DNA of 64,000 bases from Saccharopolyspora rhizosphaerae (lineage in GTDB: Bacteria > Actinomycetota > Actinomycetes > Mycobacteriales > Pseudonocardiaceae): positions 186,001-250,000 of the forward strand of contig NZ_RSAA01000015.1 of assembly GCF_003931915.1 (NCBI RefSeq), written 5' to 3'. Shown here in pieces: positions 15,972-27,263 of the stretch. A program made the translations under genes and the position numbers. The notes below the pieces were generated by a model. That model was not told the DNA's origin. It searched no databases and saw only the letters and a program-made list of their open reading frames with translations. Position 1 is the first letter of the stretch. Each line of letters opens with the position of its first letter.

Positions 15972-17135
15972 ATGAGCTCTCCGCAGCCGCCGGACGGCGG
16001 TCAGCAGGGTTCGGACCCGATCTCGAACCGGATGGACCCGCAGGACGAGAACCAGGCTGGCGGTGACTCGACGCAGGTCGTCCGGCCCGTCCAGTCGCAG
16101 GGGCAGCAGCCGCCGTCGGAGTCGACGCAGGTCGTCCAGCCGACCGGCCAGCCGCAGCAGGGCGGTGACTCCACGCAGGTGGTGCCGCCGTCGGCGCAGC
16201 CGCCGCAGCCGATGTACCAGCAACCCGGCCACGCCGGGCAGCAGCAGGGGGGCGCGGACGCGACGGCCATGGTGCCGCCGTCGATGCAGCCCCCGCAGCC
16301 GATGTACCAGCAGCCGGGCACCCAGAGCCAGCCCGGCGGCTTCCCGGCGCAGCCCCCGCAGCAGCCGGGCACTCCCGGCGGCGGCTTCCCGGCCCCGCAG
16401 GCCCACGGCGGCTTCCCGCCTCCGCAGGCCGGTGGCTTCCCCGGTCAGAGCGAGCCGGGCAACCCGGCCCTGGCGAAGCTGTGCGCGATCCTGGGCATGG
16501 TCTTCGGTGGGCTCGGTGTCATCTTCGGCATCGTCGGGATCGTGGGCCTCGCCAGCCTGTCCGCGATGGCCTCGCAGGCGGCGGCGCTCGGCGTCGAGGT
16601 CCCGCCGATGGGCCTGATGTACACCCTGACGATCGTCAGCGTCCTGGTCTCCCTGGTGTACCTGGTCGGCGGCATCATGCTGATCAAGCGCAACGCGCTG
16701 GGCGCGACGATGATCGGTGGCGCGGCCGCGCTGGGCGTGATCGCCAACCTGGTCATGATGATCATGTACCCGAGCGCCAGCGGCGTCGTCGGCATCCTCT
16801 TCGGCCTCGCGCTCGCCGTGCTGGCGTTCCTGCCCGCGGTCCGCGAGTGGGCGAACGCCGGATCGGGCGCCGCCACCGCGCAGATCGGTGGCTACGGCCA
16901 GCCGCAGGGCGGCTTCGGCCAGCAGCCGCCGCAGCAGTTCGGCCAGCAGGGCTTCGGCCAGCAGCCGCCGCCCCAGCAGTTCGGGCAGCAGGGATACGGC
17001 CAGCAGCCGGCGCAGCAGTTTGGCCAGCAGCCGCAGCAGGGCTTCCCGCAGCAGGGCGGCTACCCCCAGCCGGGTGGCTACCCGCAGCAGGGCGGCCAGC
17101 AGCCCGGACAGCCGCCGCAGCCCCCGCAGTGGTGA
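15972..17135 (+). CDS. pra: Proline-rich antigen (Pra) homologue
   Basis: 387 residues. An N-terminal Pro/Gln/Gly-rich region of about 155 residues is followed by membrane segments between about 160 and 280 (GMVFGGLGVIFGIVGIVG; TLTIVSVLVSLVYLVGG; VGILFGLALAVLAFLPAV). A C-terminal Gln-rich tail repeats QQFGQQGFGQQPP. The N-terminal region repeats (D/E)STQVV at residues 32-37, 50-55 and 66-71, with DATAMV at 96-101, and repeats QPPQPMYQQPG twice. The place between cbs and metB equals Rv1078 (pra). The cellular role is not established. ATG 15972 has AAGGGAG upstream. Confidence 0.85.
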   Translation: MSSPQPPDGGQQGSDPISNRMDPQDENQAGGDSTQVVRPVQSQGQQPPSESTQVVQPTGQPQQGGDSTQVVPPSAQPPQPMYQQPGHAGQQQGGADATAMVPPSMQPPQPMYQQPGTQSQPGGFPAQPPQQPGTPGGGFPAPQAHGGFPPPQAGGFPGQSEPGNPALAKLCAILGMVFGGLGVIFGIVGIVGLASLSAMASQAAALGVEVPPMGLMYTLTIVSVLVSLVYLVGGIMLIKRNALGATMIGGAAALGVIANLVMMIMYPSASGVVGILFGLALAVLAFLPAVREWANAGSGAATAQIGGYGQPQGGFGQQPPQQFGQQGFGQQPPPQQFGQQGYGQQPAQQFGQQPQQGFPQQGGYPQPGGYPQQGGQQPGQPPQPPQW

Positions 17136-17149
17136 GCTGACGCTTGATC

Positions 17150-17185
17150 GAAGTGCCCCCGACCTGACCAGGTCGGGGGCACTTC
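17150..17185 (+). terminator. Intrinsic terminator after pra
   Basis: A perfect 16-bp stem (GAAGTGCCCCCGACCT at 17150-17165, partner 17170-17185) with loop GACC, then GCTTCTCC. Confidence 0.85.
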
Positions 17186-17238
17186 GCTTCTCCCGGCCCG
17201 GATCTGCGGACGGGCGCTGGAGCAATATGCTGCTCCAC

Positions 17239-18378
17239 ATGAGTGATGGCTTCGCCACCCGCGCGATTCACGCGGGACAGGAGGCAGACCCGACGACCGG
17301 TTCGGTGATCGTGCCCATCCACGCGACCTCGACCTACGCGCAGGACGGCGTCGGGGGGATGCGGTCGGGCTACGAGTACTCCCGCACCGGCAACCCGACA
17401 CGGACCGCCCTGGAGCGATGCCTGGCCGAGCTGGAGAACGGCAGGCACGCGCGGGCCTACGCCTCCGGCATGGCGGCCAGCGACGCCGTGCTGCGGTCGT
17501 TGCTGCGCCCGGGCGACCACCTGGTCATCCCGGACGACGCCTACGGCGGCACGTTCCGGCTGATCGACAAGGTGCTCACCGGGTGGGGCATCTCCTACAC
17601 CCCGGCCCCGGTCTCCGACGTCGACGCGGTGCGCGCGGCGATCCAGGACAACACCAAGGTGGTCTGGCTGGAAACGCCCACCAACCCGCTGCTCAACCTC
17701 GGCGACATCGCCGCGCTGGCGCAGGTCTCCGCGGACGCGGGCGTGAAGCTCGTGGTCGACAACACCTTCGCGTCGCCGTACCTGCAGCAGCCCCTCGAAC
17801 TGGGCGCGACCGCGGTGGTCCACTCGACGACCAAGTACCTCGGCGGCCACTCCGACGTGGTCGGTGGCGCCGCGATCACCTCCGACGACGCGCTGGCCGA
17901 GCAGCTGGCGTTCCTGCAGAACGGCGCCGGCGCGGTGCCCGGGCCGTTCGACGCGTTCCTCACCCTGCGCGGGCTCAAGACGCTGTCGGTGCGCATGGAG
18001 CGGCACAGCGCGAACGCCGAGCGGGTCGTCGCGGCCCTCTCCGGCCACCCGAAGGTCGCGAAGGTGCTCTACCCGGGCCTGCCGGACCACCCGGGGCACG
18101 AGGTCGCGGCCAAGCAGATGAAGCACTTCGGCGGCATGGTCTCGTTCATCCACGCCGACGGCGAGCAGGCGGCCCTGGACGTCTGCTCCCGCACGCGGTT
18201 GTTCACGCTGGCCGAGTCCCTCGGCGGCGTCGAGTCGCTGATCGAGCACCCGGGCCGGATGACGCACGCCAGCACCGCGGGTTCGATGCTGCAGGTCCCG
18301 GCGGACCTGGTCCGCCTGTCGGTGGGCATCGAGGAGGCCGACGACCTGGTCGAGGACCTGCTGACCGCGCTCGGCTGA
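17239..18378 (+). CDS. metB: Cystathionine gamma-synthase (trans-sulfuration PLP enzyme)
   Basis: 379 residues from ATG 17239; an in-frame ATG 12 nt earlier is possible, but homologues begin MSDGFATRAIHAG. The Cys/Met-metabolism PLP family is clear: SGYEYSRTGNPT, the phosphate loop YASGMAASDAVL, DNTFASPYLQQP, and the PLP lysine K199 in HSTTKYLGGHSD. In actinobacteria this position (Rv1079) is metB; many such enzymes also have gamma-lyase activity. Sequence cannot cleanly separate synthase from lyase. It lies downstream of cbs and pra and is insulated by the terminator before it. Confidence 0.92.
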   Translation: MSDGFATRAIHAGQEADPTTGSVIVPIHATSTYAQDGVGGMRSGYEYSRTGNPTRTALERCLAELENGRHARAYASGMAASDAVLRSLLRPGDHLVIPDDAYGGTFRLIDKVLTGWGISYTPAPVSDVDAVRAAIQDNTKVVWLETPTNPLLNLGDIAALAQVSADAGVKLVVDNTFASPYLQQPLELGATAVVHSTTKYLGGHSDVVGGAAITSDDALAEQLAFLQNGAGAVPGPFDAFLTLRGLKTLSVRMERHSANAERVVAALSGHPKVAKVLYPGLPDHPGHEVAAKQMKHFGGMVSFIHADGEQAALDVCSRTRLFTLAESLGGVESLIEHPGRMTHASTAGSMLQVPADLVRLSVGIEEADDLVEDLLTALG

Positions 18379-18388
18379 GCTCAGTGCT

Positions 18389-18430
18389 CGAGGTGGTCCT
18401 CCTGCGCGCCTGCGCGGGAGGACCACCTCG
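18389..18430. terminator. Bidirectional hairpin between metB and a convergent small gene
   Basis: A 14-bp perfect stem (CGAGGTGGTCCTCC at 18389-18402, partner 18417-18430) with a GC-rich loop and no clear T-tract on either side. Confidence 0.65.
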
Positions 18431-18447
18431 GGCCCACTACCGCCGGT

Positions 18448-18693
18448 TCACCTGGCCAGTGAGGGGTCGGCGCCGCCGGGTGCGGAGGAGTCGGCCGGGT
18501 CGCGCGGGGCGACCGGCAGGTCGCTGGGCTGCAGGCACCCGCCGATGAGCTCCACGACGCCGTCGTGCTCGTGGTAGCTGCCGGGGTCGTCGCAGCCGGA
18601 GTCGAGGACCACCAGCACGGCCGCGCCCGAGAGCGCAGCCGCTGCGAGCATGCCGCTGAGCAGGGGAACCACGCCGGTGCTCGGCTGCGCCAT
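18448..18693 (-). CDS. Small membrane-anchored or secreted protein, unknown
   Basis: 81 residues. The N-terminus has one hydrophobic segment (VVPLLSGMLAAAALSGAAVL) and is followed by an acidic extracytoplasmic part with two cysteines (SGCDDPGSYHEHDG and IGGCLQPSD) that could form a disulfide. The tail is Pro/Ala/Asp-rich. GGGAGG lies upstream of the ATG complementary to 18691-18693. I do not recognise a family. It is convergent with metB and divergent from ilvA. Confidence 0.6.
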   Translation of the reverse strand: MAQPSTGVVPLLSGMLAAAALSGAAVLVVLDSGCDDPGSYHEHDGVVELIGGCLQPSDLPVAPRDPADSSAPGGADPSLAR

Positions 18694-18810
18694 GAGTCCC
18701 TCCCGGCACTGATCTCGGTGAACGCATCGCCCTCGGTGATTGCCGCGTCCACCGAGCGTACCGAACGTCGCGCGCTAGTACCGGTAGATCATCGGTGGCA
18801 GGATTGCCGC

Positions 18811-20022
18811 ATGCAGCTCGTCGACCTCGAACGAATCCGCCGAGCGGACTCCCTGCTCGCTGAGGTGGCCCGGCGGACACCGCTGGAGCACTCACGAGTG
18901 CTGGGCCAGCACACCGGCGGCGAGGTGCACCTCAAGTGCGAGAACCTGCAGCGCACCGGCTCCTTCAAGCTCAGAGGCGCCTACGTGCGGCTGCTCGGGC
19001 TCGACCCCGAGCAGCGCGCGGCCGGGGTGGTGGCCGCCAGCGCGGGCAACCACGCCCAGGGAGTCGCGCTCGCGGCGCAACTGCTCGGCATCCCGGCTAC
19101 CGTCTTCATGCCCGAGCGCGTCCCGCTGCCGAAGCTGGCCGCGACCAAGGCCTACGGCGCCGAGGTGAAGCTGCACGGCGGGGTGCTCGCCGAGACGCTC
19201 GCCGCTGCTCAGCAGCACGCCGAGCGGACCGGCGCGGAGTTCATCCACCCCTTCGACCACCCCGACATCGTCGCCGGTCAGGGCACGGTCGGTCTGGAGG
19301 TCCTGGCGCAGCTGCCCGAGGTGCGCACCATCCTGGTGCCGACCGGCGGGGGAGGGCTGGTCGCGGGCGTGGCCGCAGCGGTGAAGGCCCAGCGCCCCGA
19401 GGTGAAGGTGCTGGCGGTGCAGGCCGAGGAGGCCGCGGCCTGGCCCGGGTCGCTGGCCGCGGGCAAGCCCGTGCCGCTCACCGATACCTGGACGATGGCC
19501 GACGGCATCGCCGTCGCCGAGCCGGGCGACGTCACGTTCGCGCACGTCTCCGAGCTGGCGGACGGCGTCCTGACGGTCAGCGAGGAGTCGTTGTCCCGAG
19601 CCCTGCTGCTGTGCCTGGAACGCGCGAAGCTCGTCGTCGAGCCCGCCGGGGTCGCCGCCGTCGCCGCCCTGCTGGAACACCCCGAGCAGGTTGTCCCGCC
19701 GACGGTCGCGGTGCTCTCCGGCGGCAACATCGACCCGCTGCTGCTGCTCCAGCTCATCCAGCACGGCATGACGTCGGCCGGCCGGTACCTGTCGCTGCGC
19801 GTCCGGCTGCCCGACCGGCCCGGCTCGCTCGCGGCGCTGCTCGGCAAGCTCGGCGAGGTCAACGCCAACGTCATCGACATCGAGCACTCCCGGATCTCCG
19901 GCGCGCTGCCCCTCGGCGAGGTGGAGGTCGAGGTCTCGCTGGAGACCCGAGGTCAGGAACACCGCGAGTACGTCGTGGCCCAGCTCCGGGAGGCCGGGTA
20001 CACGATCCTCGCCCGCCGCTGA
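18811..20022 (+). CDS. ilvA: Threonine ammonia-lyase (threonine dehydratase)
   Basis: 403 residues from ATG 18811. A PLP enzyme converting threonine to 2-oxobutanoate and ammonia. The PLP lysine is K53 in TGSFKLRGA, the Asn loop is SAGNHAQGVA, and the phosphate loop is PTGGGGLVAG. The last 75 residues (LSLRVRLPDRPGSLAALLG) form a single ACT-type regulatory domain. This size with one ACT domain is typical of the shorter threonine dehydratases, biosynthetic or catabolic. The Lrp-type regulator starts 14 nt downstream, suggesting a linked amino-acid response. Confidence 0.92.
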   Translation: MQLVDLERIRRADSLLAEVARRTPLEHSRVLGQHTGGEVHLKCENLQRTGSFKLRGAYVRLLGLDPEQRAAGVVAASAGNHAQGVALAAQLLGIPATVFMPERVPLPKLAATKAYGAEVKLHGGVLAETLAAAQQHAERTGAEFIHPFDHPDIVAGQGTVGLEVLAQLPEVRTILVPTGGGGLVAGVAAAVKAQRPEVKVLAVQAEEAAAWPGSLAAGKPVPLTDTWTMADGIAVAEPGDVTFAHVSELADGVLTVSEESLSRALLLCLERAKLVVEPAGVAAVAALLEHPEQVVPPTVAVLSGGNIDPLLLLQLIQHGMTSAGRYLSLRVRLPDRPGSLAALLGKLGEVNANVIDIEHSRISGALPLGEVEVEVSLETRGQEHREYVVAQLREAGYTILARR

Positions 20023-20035
20023 GCAAGGAGCACAC

Positions 20036-20581
20036 GTGGCTGCGCACAACGGTCCCGACGAACTGGACGCCCGGTTGTTGCTGCTGCTCTCCGACGAGCC
20101 GCGGCTGGGCGTGCTGGAGTGCTCGCGCCGGCTCGGCGTCGCCCGGGGCACCGTGCAGGCGCGGCTGGACCGGCTCGTCCAGCGCGGTGTCCTGAAGGGG
20201 TTCCCGCCCGAGCTGGACCTGGCGGCGATGGGCTACGGGCTGACCGCCTTCGCAGTGCTGGAGATCGCCCAGGGCCACCGCACCGCCGTGTCCGAGCAGC
20301 TGGCGGCGATCGACGAGGTCTGCGAGGTGCACGCGACCACCGGCCAGGGCGACCTGTTCGTGCGCATGGTCGCCCGCTCCAACGACGACCTGCAGCGCGT
20401 CATCGACGAGGTGGTCGGCGTCCCCGGGGTGCGCCGCACGTCGACGTCGATCGCGCTGTCCACCCCGGTGCCACCGCGGGTGCGGCCGCTGCTGCGCCGG
20501 CTTTCCGGTGAAGACCAAGCGGGCGCCCCGGAAACCGGAGCGCCCGCCGACCGAGCGCACAAGCCCGGAATCGAATCTTAA
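20036..20581 (+). CDS. Lrp/AsnC family transcriptional regulator
   Basis: 181 residues from GTG 20036 with AAGGAG upstream, 14 nt after ilvA. The N-terminal winged helix-turn-helix reads LDARLLLLLSDEPRLGVLEC then SRRLGVARGTVQARLDRL. The RAM/ACT-like effector domain follows (LTAFAVLEIAQGHR; VHATTGQGDLFVRMVARS). It probably senses an amino acid and may regulate ilvA. The C-terminal tail is unusual: the DNA at 20519-20547 forms a near-perfect hairpin, GCGGGCGCCCCGG with its complement, so the coding end may double as a terminator. Confidence 0.9.
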   Translation: MAAHNGPDELDARLLLLLSDEPRLGVLECSRRLGVARGTVQARLDRLVQRGVLKGFPPELDLAAMGYGLTAFAVLEIAQGHRTAVSEQLAAIDEVCEVHATTGQGDLFVRMVARSNDDLQRVIDEVVGVPGVRRTSTSIALSTPVPPRVRPLLRRLSGEDQAGAPETGAPADRAHKPGIES

Positions 20582-20641
20582 TTGCGGTGGAACCGTTCGA
20601 CGGTTTCACCCGCACATGCCAGGTGCAGCCAGATCAACAAA

Positions 20642-20668
20642 GCGCGCAGCAACTCCAGCGCTGCGCGC
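20642..20668 (-). terminator. Intrinsic terminator of greA
   Basis: A 9-bp stem (GCGCGCAGC at 20642-20650, partner 20660-20668). On the minus strand it is followed by TTTGTTGATC, a weak T-run. Confidence 0.65.
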
Positions 20669-20691
20669 GAAAGTAGTTCTGGAATGGAAGA

Positions 20692-21180
20692 TCAGCCGTT
20701 GAAGGGCTCCGCCTTGACGAGCGTGACCTTCATGTGGCCGCCGTTGGGCAGCTCGTACTCCCGGCTCTCGCCCTCCTTGGCGTCGAGCAGAGCCTTGCCC
20801 AGCGGAGAGCTGGGGGAGTAGACCTCGAGGTCGCCGTGCGCGCCCTCTTCGCGGTTGGCGAGCAGGAACTTCTCGGTCTCGTCCTCGCCGTCGTAGCGGA
20901 CGGTCAGCACCGAGCCGGGCTTGGCGACACCGGACTCCGTGGGCACGTCGCCGACCTTGGCGGTGCGCAGCAGCTCCTGGAGCTGGCGGATGCGAGACTC
21001 CATCTGGCCCTGCTCCTCGCGGGCGGCGTGGTACCCGCCGTTCTCCCGGAGGTCGCCTTCCTCGCGGGCCTCGTTGATCTTCGCGGCGATCACCGGGCGG
21101 TTGGCCACGAGCTCGTCCAGCTCACCCTTGAGCCGGTCGTAAGCATCCTGGGTCAGCCAGGTCACCTGGGTCTCGCTCAC
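20692..21180 (-). CDS. greA: Transcription elongation factor GreA
   Basis: 162 residues from the GTG complementary to 21178-21180, with CGAGGAG upstream. GreA enters the RNA polymerase secondary channel and stimulates cleavage of backtracked RNA. The N-terminal coiled coil carries the catalytic acidic tip [20 protein letters not shown]. The FKBP-like C-terminal domain includes [20 protein letters not shown], and [17 protein letters not shown] is the conserved end. The place between metB and a DUF4307 gene matches Rv1080c. Confidence 0.96.
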   Translation of the reverse strand: MSETQVTWLTQDAYDRLKGELDELVANRPVIAAKINEAREEGDLRENGGYHAAREEQGQMESRIRQLQELLRTAKVGDVPTESGVAKPGSVLTVRYDGEDETEKFLLANREEGAHGDLEVYSPSSPLGKALLDAKEGESREYELPNGGHMKVTLVKAEPFNG

Positions 21181-21265
21181 GGTCACCACTCCTCGTCGAC
21201 TGCGGCCCGCTCTCAACACGAGCCAAATTGCAATTCCGTCCTTTTCTCAGCCAATGCCAAGTAAC

Positions 21266-21295
21266 GGAAAAACACGGCCCTCAGCGGGGGCCGTG
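21266..21295 (-). terminator. Intrinsic terminator of the DUF4307 gene
   Basis: Stem CACGGCCC (21273-21280) with 21288-21295. On the minus strand it is followed by TTTTTCCG, a proper T-tract, so it separates the DUF4307 gene from greA. Confidence 0.8.
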
Positions 21296-21370
21296 CTGCG
21301 CTCGACGATAGCACGAATCAGCACGCAAAGGGACCGGATTTTCCTCGCCCTCGACGTGCAGCGGGGCGCT

Positions 21371-21811
21371 TCACCCGGTTGGCCGCGTGTGAGTGGACAA
21401 ATATTCAGGCACGTTGTAAGTGCAGCCGTACACCTCCCCGATGGTCGCTCGGGCGGAGGTGCGGAGCACGGTGTCCTGCCGCGTCACGTCGCCTGCCGGG
21501 TGGATGAGGACTTCGCGCCTGCCGACCTCTTCACCGGACTCGGCGCGACCGCGGACCACGCAGTCGGCGGGTCGCTGCGGATCGTCCCGCTGGACCTCCA
21601 CCGTGATCCGGACGGAGTGGTCGTCGATCACCTCGAAGGCCACCTGCTCGCCCTGGATCGGAGCGGAGCCCAGGTTGCGGTAGCCGAGGACCGAGACGCC
21701 GACGAGGGCCAGCAGCACCACCGCGAGCAGCGCCCAGCGCAGGGCGGGGCGGGTGCGCGCGCTGGGGGCGCGCGATCCGTACCGGTCCGGCGGGACCTGC
21801 TGCTGCGCCAC
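21371..21811 (-). CDS. DUF4307 membrane protein
   Basis: 146 residues from the GTG complementary to 21809-21811 (GAGGT upstream). The N-terminus has PPDRYG and a basic stretch, then a single membrane segment (ALLAVVLLALVGVSVLGYR). An extracytoplasmic beta-rich domain follows, containing CVVRGRAESGEEVGRREVLI and ending VYGCTYNVPEYLS with two cysteines. This is the DUF4307 family, Rv1081c in M. tuberculosis order; no function is known. Divergent from mca. Confidence 0.85.
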   Translation of the reverse strand: MAQQQVPPDRYGSRAPSARTRPALRWALLAVVLLALVGVSVLGYRNLGSAPIQGEQVAFEVIDDHSVRITVEVQRDDPQRPADCVVRGRAESGEEVGRREVLIHPAGDVTRQDTVLRTSARATIGEVYGCTYNVPEYLSTHTRPTG

Positions 21812-22013
21812 GGCGACCTCTCGACGCGGTTGGTGGATCTGCGGCCGGGGCCACACGGGGTGACGGCCGGGGCGTCGGCACCACCGGGAACAATGGAGCA
21901 CGACATCCACGTTGAGTATCCCTGGAGCGTTCAGCGGACCGACGGCGGGGCCGTCGGCGCGAGCAGTCGTGCACAGGGCGGATGCAGTCACGAGCGGGAG
22001 GATCGAGCGGGCG

Positions 22014-22898
22014 ATGGCGGACAAGCTGCGGCTGATGACGGTGCACGCGCACCCGGACGACGAGTCCAGCAAGGGGGCCGCGACCACCGCGCGTTATGCG
22101 GCCGAGGGCCACGAGGTGATGGTCGTCACCTGCACGGGGGGTGAAGCCGGCAGCATCCTCAACCCGGCCATGGAGCGTCCGGAGATCGTGGCGAACCTGC
22201 CGGAGGTGCGTCGCCAGGAGATGGCCAGGGCCGCCGAGATCCTCGGTGTGCAGCACCGCTGGCTCGGCTTCGTCGACTCCGGCCTGCCGGAGGGCGACCC
22301 GCCGCCCCCGCTGCCGGAGGGCGTGTTCGCGACGGTCCCGCTGGAGGAGTCCACGCGCGAGCTGGTCAGGGCCGTGCGCGAGTTCCGGCCGCACGTGGTG
22401 ATCACCTACGACGAGAACGGCGGCTACCCGCACCCCGACCACATCCGCTGCCACGAGGTCTCCGTAGCGGCCTTCGACGCCGCCGGTGACCCCGACCTCT
22501 ACCAGGGCACCGGGGAGCCGTGGCAGCCGTTGAAGCTGTACTACTCGCACGGCTTCTCCCGGAAGCGCATGCAGCTGTTCCACGAGTCGCTGCTGGCCGA
22601 GGGCAAGGAGTCGCCGTGGACCGACTGGCTCAAGCGCTGGGACGAGCAGCAGCGGCCCGACCCGGACGACCGGGTGACCACCCGCGTGCCGTGCGGTGAC
22701 TACTTCGAGAAGCGGGACGACGCGCTGCGCGCCCACGCGACCCAGATCGACCCGACCAGCCGCTGGTTCGCGGTCTCCTGCGAGGCCCAGCGCCAGCTGT
22801 GGCCGACCGAGGACTACGAGCTGGTGCGCTCGCTGGTCGACACGACGTTGCCGGAGGACGACCTGTTCGACGGCGTCCAGGAGAAGGTGTGCGCATGA
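22014..22898 (+). CDS. mca: Mycothiol S-conjugate amidase
   Basis: 294 residues. It hydrolyses mycothiol conjugates of toxins or antibiotics to release a mercapturic acid and GlcN-Ins. The zinc site motif HAHPDDE (H13, D16) and the second ligand region [12 protein letters not shown] are those of the LmbE-type deacetylase family. [14 protein letters not shown] and the C-terminal DYELVRSLV distinguish Mca from MshB. ATG 22014 is preceded by GGGAGGATCGAGC. The next gene overlaps by 4 nt, so they form an operon. It shows that the organism uses mycothiol, which places it among actinobacteria. Confidence 0.95.
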   Translation: MADKLRLMTVHAHPDDESSKGAATTARYAAEGHEVMVVTCTGGEAGSILNPAMERPEIVANLPEVRRQEMARAAEILGVQHRWLGFVDSGLPEGDPPPPLPEGVFATVPLEESTRELVRAVREFRPHVVITYDENGGYPHPDHIRCHEVSVAAFDAAGDPDLYQGTGEPWQPLKLYYSHGFSRKRMQLFHESLLAEGKESPWTDWLKRWDEQQRPDPDDRVTTRVPCGDYFEKRDDALRAHATQIDPTSRWFAVSCEAQRQLWPTEDYELVRSLVDTTLPEDDLFDGVQEKVCA

Positions 22899-23230
22899 GT
22901 GCTCAGGAGACCGTCGCACTGGTCCTGGCCCAGGCCCCCGGTCCGCCGCAGGACCCGGGTGGGCAGGGCGAGGACTTCGGCAAGTCCTCACCGCTCGGGC
23001 TGGTGCTGCTGATCGTGTTCGGCATCGCCGTGGTGTTCCTCATCCGCTCGATGACCAAGCACCTGAAGAAGCTGCCGGTCGTCTTCGACGAGGAGAAGGC
23101 CAACGCCGCGGCACCGGCCCGGGTCAAGCGGGCCGAAGCAGAGCAGGCCGAGCGCGCTGAGGCGGCCGAGGAGGCCGAGAACTCGGAGGACGGGGGCTCG
23201 GCGAAGCCCCCGCCGGCGAAAGCCGAGTAG
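22895..23230 (+). CDS. Small single-pass membrane protein coupled to mca
   Basis: 111 residues, start ATGA overlapping the mca stop. One membrane segment ([20 protein letters not shown]) is followed by [10 protein letters not shown] and an acidic, Ala/Glu-rich cytoplasmic tail with predicted helix ([19 protein letters not shown]). It corresponds to Rv1083 by position. No function is known; the coupling suggests a role with Mca, perhaps localising it. Confidence 0.85.
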   Translation: MSAQETVALVLAQAPGPPQDPGGQGEDFGKSSPLGLVLLIVFGIAVVFLIRSMTKHLKKLPVVFDEEKANAAAPARVKRAEAEQAERAEAAEEAENSEDGGSAKPPPAKAE

Positions 23231-23241
23231 ACCGCAGTCGC

Positions 23242-23272
23242 ACGGGGCCACCTGGAGACCAGGTGGCCCCGT
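23242..23272 (+). terminator. Intrinsic terminator of the mca operon
   Basis: A 12-bp perfect stem (ACGGGGCCACCT at 23242-23253, partner 23261-23272) with a 7-nt loop, then CTGCGTCC. Confidence 0.8.
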
Positions 23273-23416
23273 CTGCGTCCCCGGGGCCTTGATGCGGGCC
23301 CGGACCACGGTTCTCGTTTCGGCAGCGGGTCAGCGCGGTACTCCACGACCTGGTCACCGCGGTGCTCGACGCCCCTCGCCAGTGCGGGCGGAAGATCGGA
23401 ATGGGAGGCTGGAGAC

Positions 23417-25419
<2,003 letters not shown>

Positions 25420-25429
<10 letters not shown>

Positions 25430-26097
25430 AGCGCCAGCCAGATCGCCACGTGGTGGCAGATGGCCGCCGCGGTCACCGTCGAGTGGAAGAACTCGTGGTA
25501 GCCGAAGGTCCTGGGCCACGGGTCCGGCCAGCGGGTGGCGTAGAAGATCGCGCCGAGCGTGTACAGCGCGCCGCCGACGATCAGCAACACCAGCACGGTC
25601 ACACCCGCGTTGTGCAGCAGGTCCGGCAGCACGAACACGGCGACCCAACCCAGGGCGATGTAGACCGGGACGCCGACCCAGCGGGGCGCGTTCGGCCAGG
25701 CGAGCTTGAGGACCACGCCGCCGATCGCGCCCGCCCACACCACGGCGAGCACCACCGCTCCGGTGGTCGGCTGCATCGCCATCATCGCCAGCGGCGTGTA
25801 GGTGCCGGCGATGAACAGGAAGATCATCGAGTGGTCGAGTCGCCGCATCCAGGTGCGCGCGCCGACCGACTTCCAGGTCTTGCGGTGGTAGAGCGCGCTC
25901 ACCCCGAACAGCCCGAGCACGGTCACCGAGTAGATCGAGGTGCCCAGCGCGGCCTCGGCGGACACGGTCGAGGCCGCCAGCGAGATCAGCGTCGCGCCGG
26001 CGGCGAAGAACGCCAGCAGCGACCAGAAGTGGATCCACCCGCGCATCCGCGGCTTGACGGGGGCGTTCGGAACACGAGACGAGAGGCCGTTGGTCAC
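25420..26097 (-). CDS. trhA: Hemolysin III family membrane protein (TrhA)
   Basis: 225 residues with seven hydrophobic segments (PAQR superfamily). Conserved features are SALYHRKTW, the [17 protein letters not shown] metal-ligand segment, and the C-terminal [19 protein letters not shown] with two histidine pairs. Such proteins are predicted membrane hydrolases or transport proteins affecting membrane energetics; the name hemolysin is historical. It equals Rv1085c by position and is convergent with the thioredoxin-domain gene. Confidence 0.92.
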
Positions 26098-26475
26098 GCC
26101 ACAAAGGTTACGGGAGCGTAGGTTTCGCGCGCTGTGACGTCTGTTGCACCAGAGGCCTCCGGTGCCTGTGCGCTGCTGACTGGGTTTCGACCCATTCCCG
26201 TTCTTGGCGCCGTTCCTGGGCCTAGCGTGCCGCGGCGATGGCTTGCGTGGGGGTGCTCATCGCCTGCGTGGGCAACCTACGGGCTGGAAAAACGCGTCTC
26301 TGGTGGTGGCCCCGTCATCTCCGGGATGCGGCGCATCACTCCTGTTGTGCGCCCTGGCGATGCGCGGTGGCGGGCTCGCGCCAGGCTCCGGTGTGAGTGG
26401 ACCACCCGGAGGGGGTCGCTCCGCGGCCCGGGCTCGACGCCGATGCTCAACGGAGTCCGCGTACTCTCATCTGGC
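26098..26475. other. Divergent intergenic spacer (trhA / prenyltransferase)
   Basis: About 378 nt. The forward frame is open but codes for no recognisable protein and has no ribosome-binding site. It should contain both divergent promoters. I see no repeat or RNA structure of note. Confidence 0.5.
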
Positions 26476-27252
26476 GTGGCGCTCAAGGTTCGGTTGAAAG
26501 AACTCATGTACTCGGTCTACGAGCGACGGCTCAGCCGGAAGCTCGACGGGCTGCAGCACCCCCGGCACGTCGGCGTCATCTTGGACGGCAACCGCAGATG
26601 GGCCAAGGAAGCCGGCCTGGACGCGGCGCACGGGCACCGGGCGGGCGCGCGCAAGATCGCGGAGATGCTCGGCTGGTGCGAGGAGGCGCAGGTCGAGGTG
26701 GCCACCTTGTGGCTGCTGTCGACCGACAACCTCAACCGCAGCGAGGACGAGCTCAACGCCCTGATGGAGATCATCGCCGGGGTCGTCGACGAGCTCACCA
26801 GTCCCGGCAAGTCCTGGCGGGTGCGGATCGTGGGCGCGTTGGACGTGCTGCCCACCGAGACCGCCGCCCGGCTGACCGCCGGTGCGCTGCGGACGGAGGG
26901 CCGGACCGGGATGCAGGTCAACGTCGCCGTCGGCTACGGCGGTCGCCGTGAGATCGCCGACGCGGTCCGCAAGCTGCTCCAGCAGCACGCCGAGGCGGGG
27001 ACCACCATCGAGGAGCTCGCCGAGGTGCTCACGGTCGACCACATCGCCGAGCACCTCTACACGTCCGGTCAGCCGGACCCGGACCTGCTCATCCGCACCT
27101 CGGGCGAGCAACGGCTGTCCGGGTTCATGCTCTGGCAGTCGGCGCACTCGGAGTTCTGGTTCACCGAGGCTTACTGGCCCGAGTTCCGCCGGGTCGACTT
27201 CCTGCGCGCGTTGCGCGACTACGCGGTCCGGCACCGCCGCCTGGGCCGCTGA
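26476..27252 (+). CDS. Cis-prenyl transferase (isoprenyl diphosphate synthase, UppS family)
   Basis: 258 residues from GTG 26476. The catalytic motif HVGVILDGNRRWAKEAG holds the magnesium-binding Asp. LGWCEEAQVEVATLWLLSTDN and VGYGGRREIADA are conserved, and RTSGEQRLSGFMLWQSAHSE with FWFTEAYWPEF completes the family signature. The position between trhA and phoH2 matches Rv1086, which makes a short (Z-farnesyl) diphosphate feeding decaprenyl phosphate synthesis. A longer-chain product cannot be excluded from sequence. Confidence 0.92.
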   Translation: MALKVRLKELMYSVYERRLSRKLDGLQHPRHVGVILDGNRRWAKEAGLDAAHGHRAGARKIAEMLGWCEEAQVEVATLWLLSTDNLNRSEDELNALMEIIAGVVDELTSPGKSWRVRIVGALDVLPTETAARLTAGALRTEGRTGMQVNVAVGYGGRREIADAVRKLLQQHAEAGTTIEELAEVLTVDHIAEHLYTSGQPDPDLLIRTSGEQRLSGFMLWQSAHSEFWFTEAYWPEFRRVDFLRALRDYAVRHRRLGR

Positions 27253-27263
27253 CCCCGAGCGCG

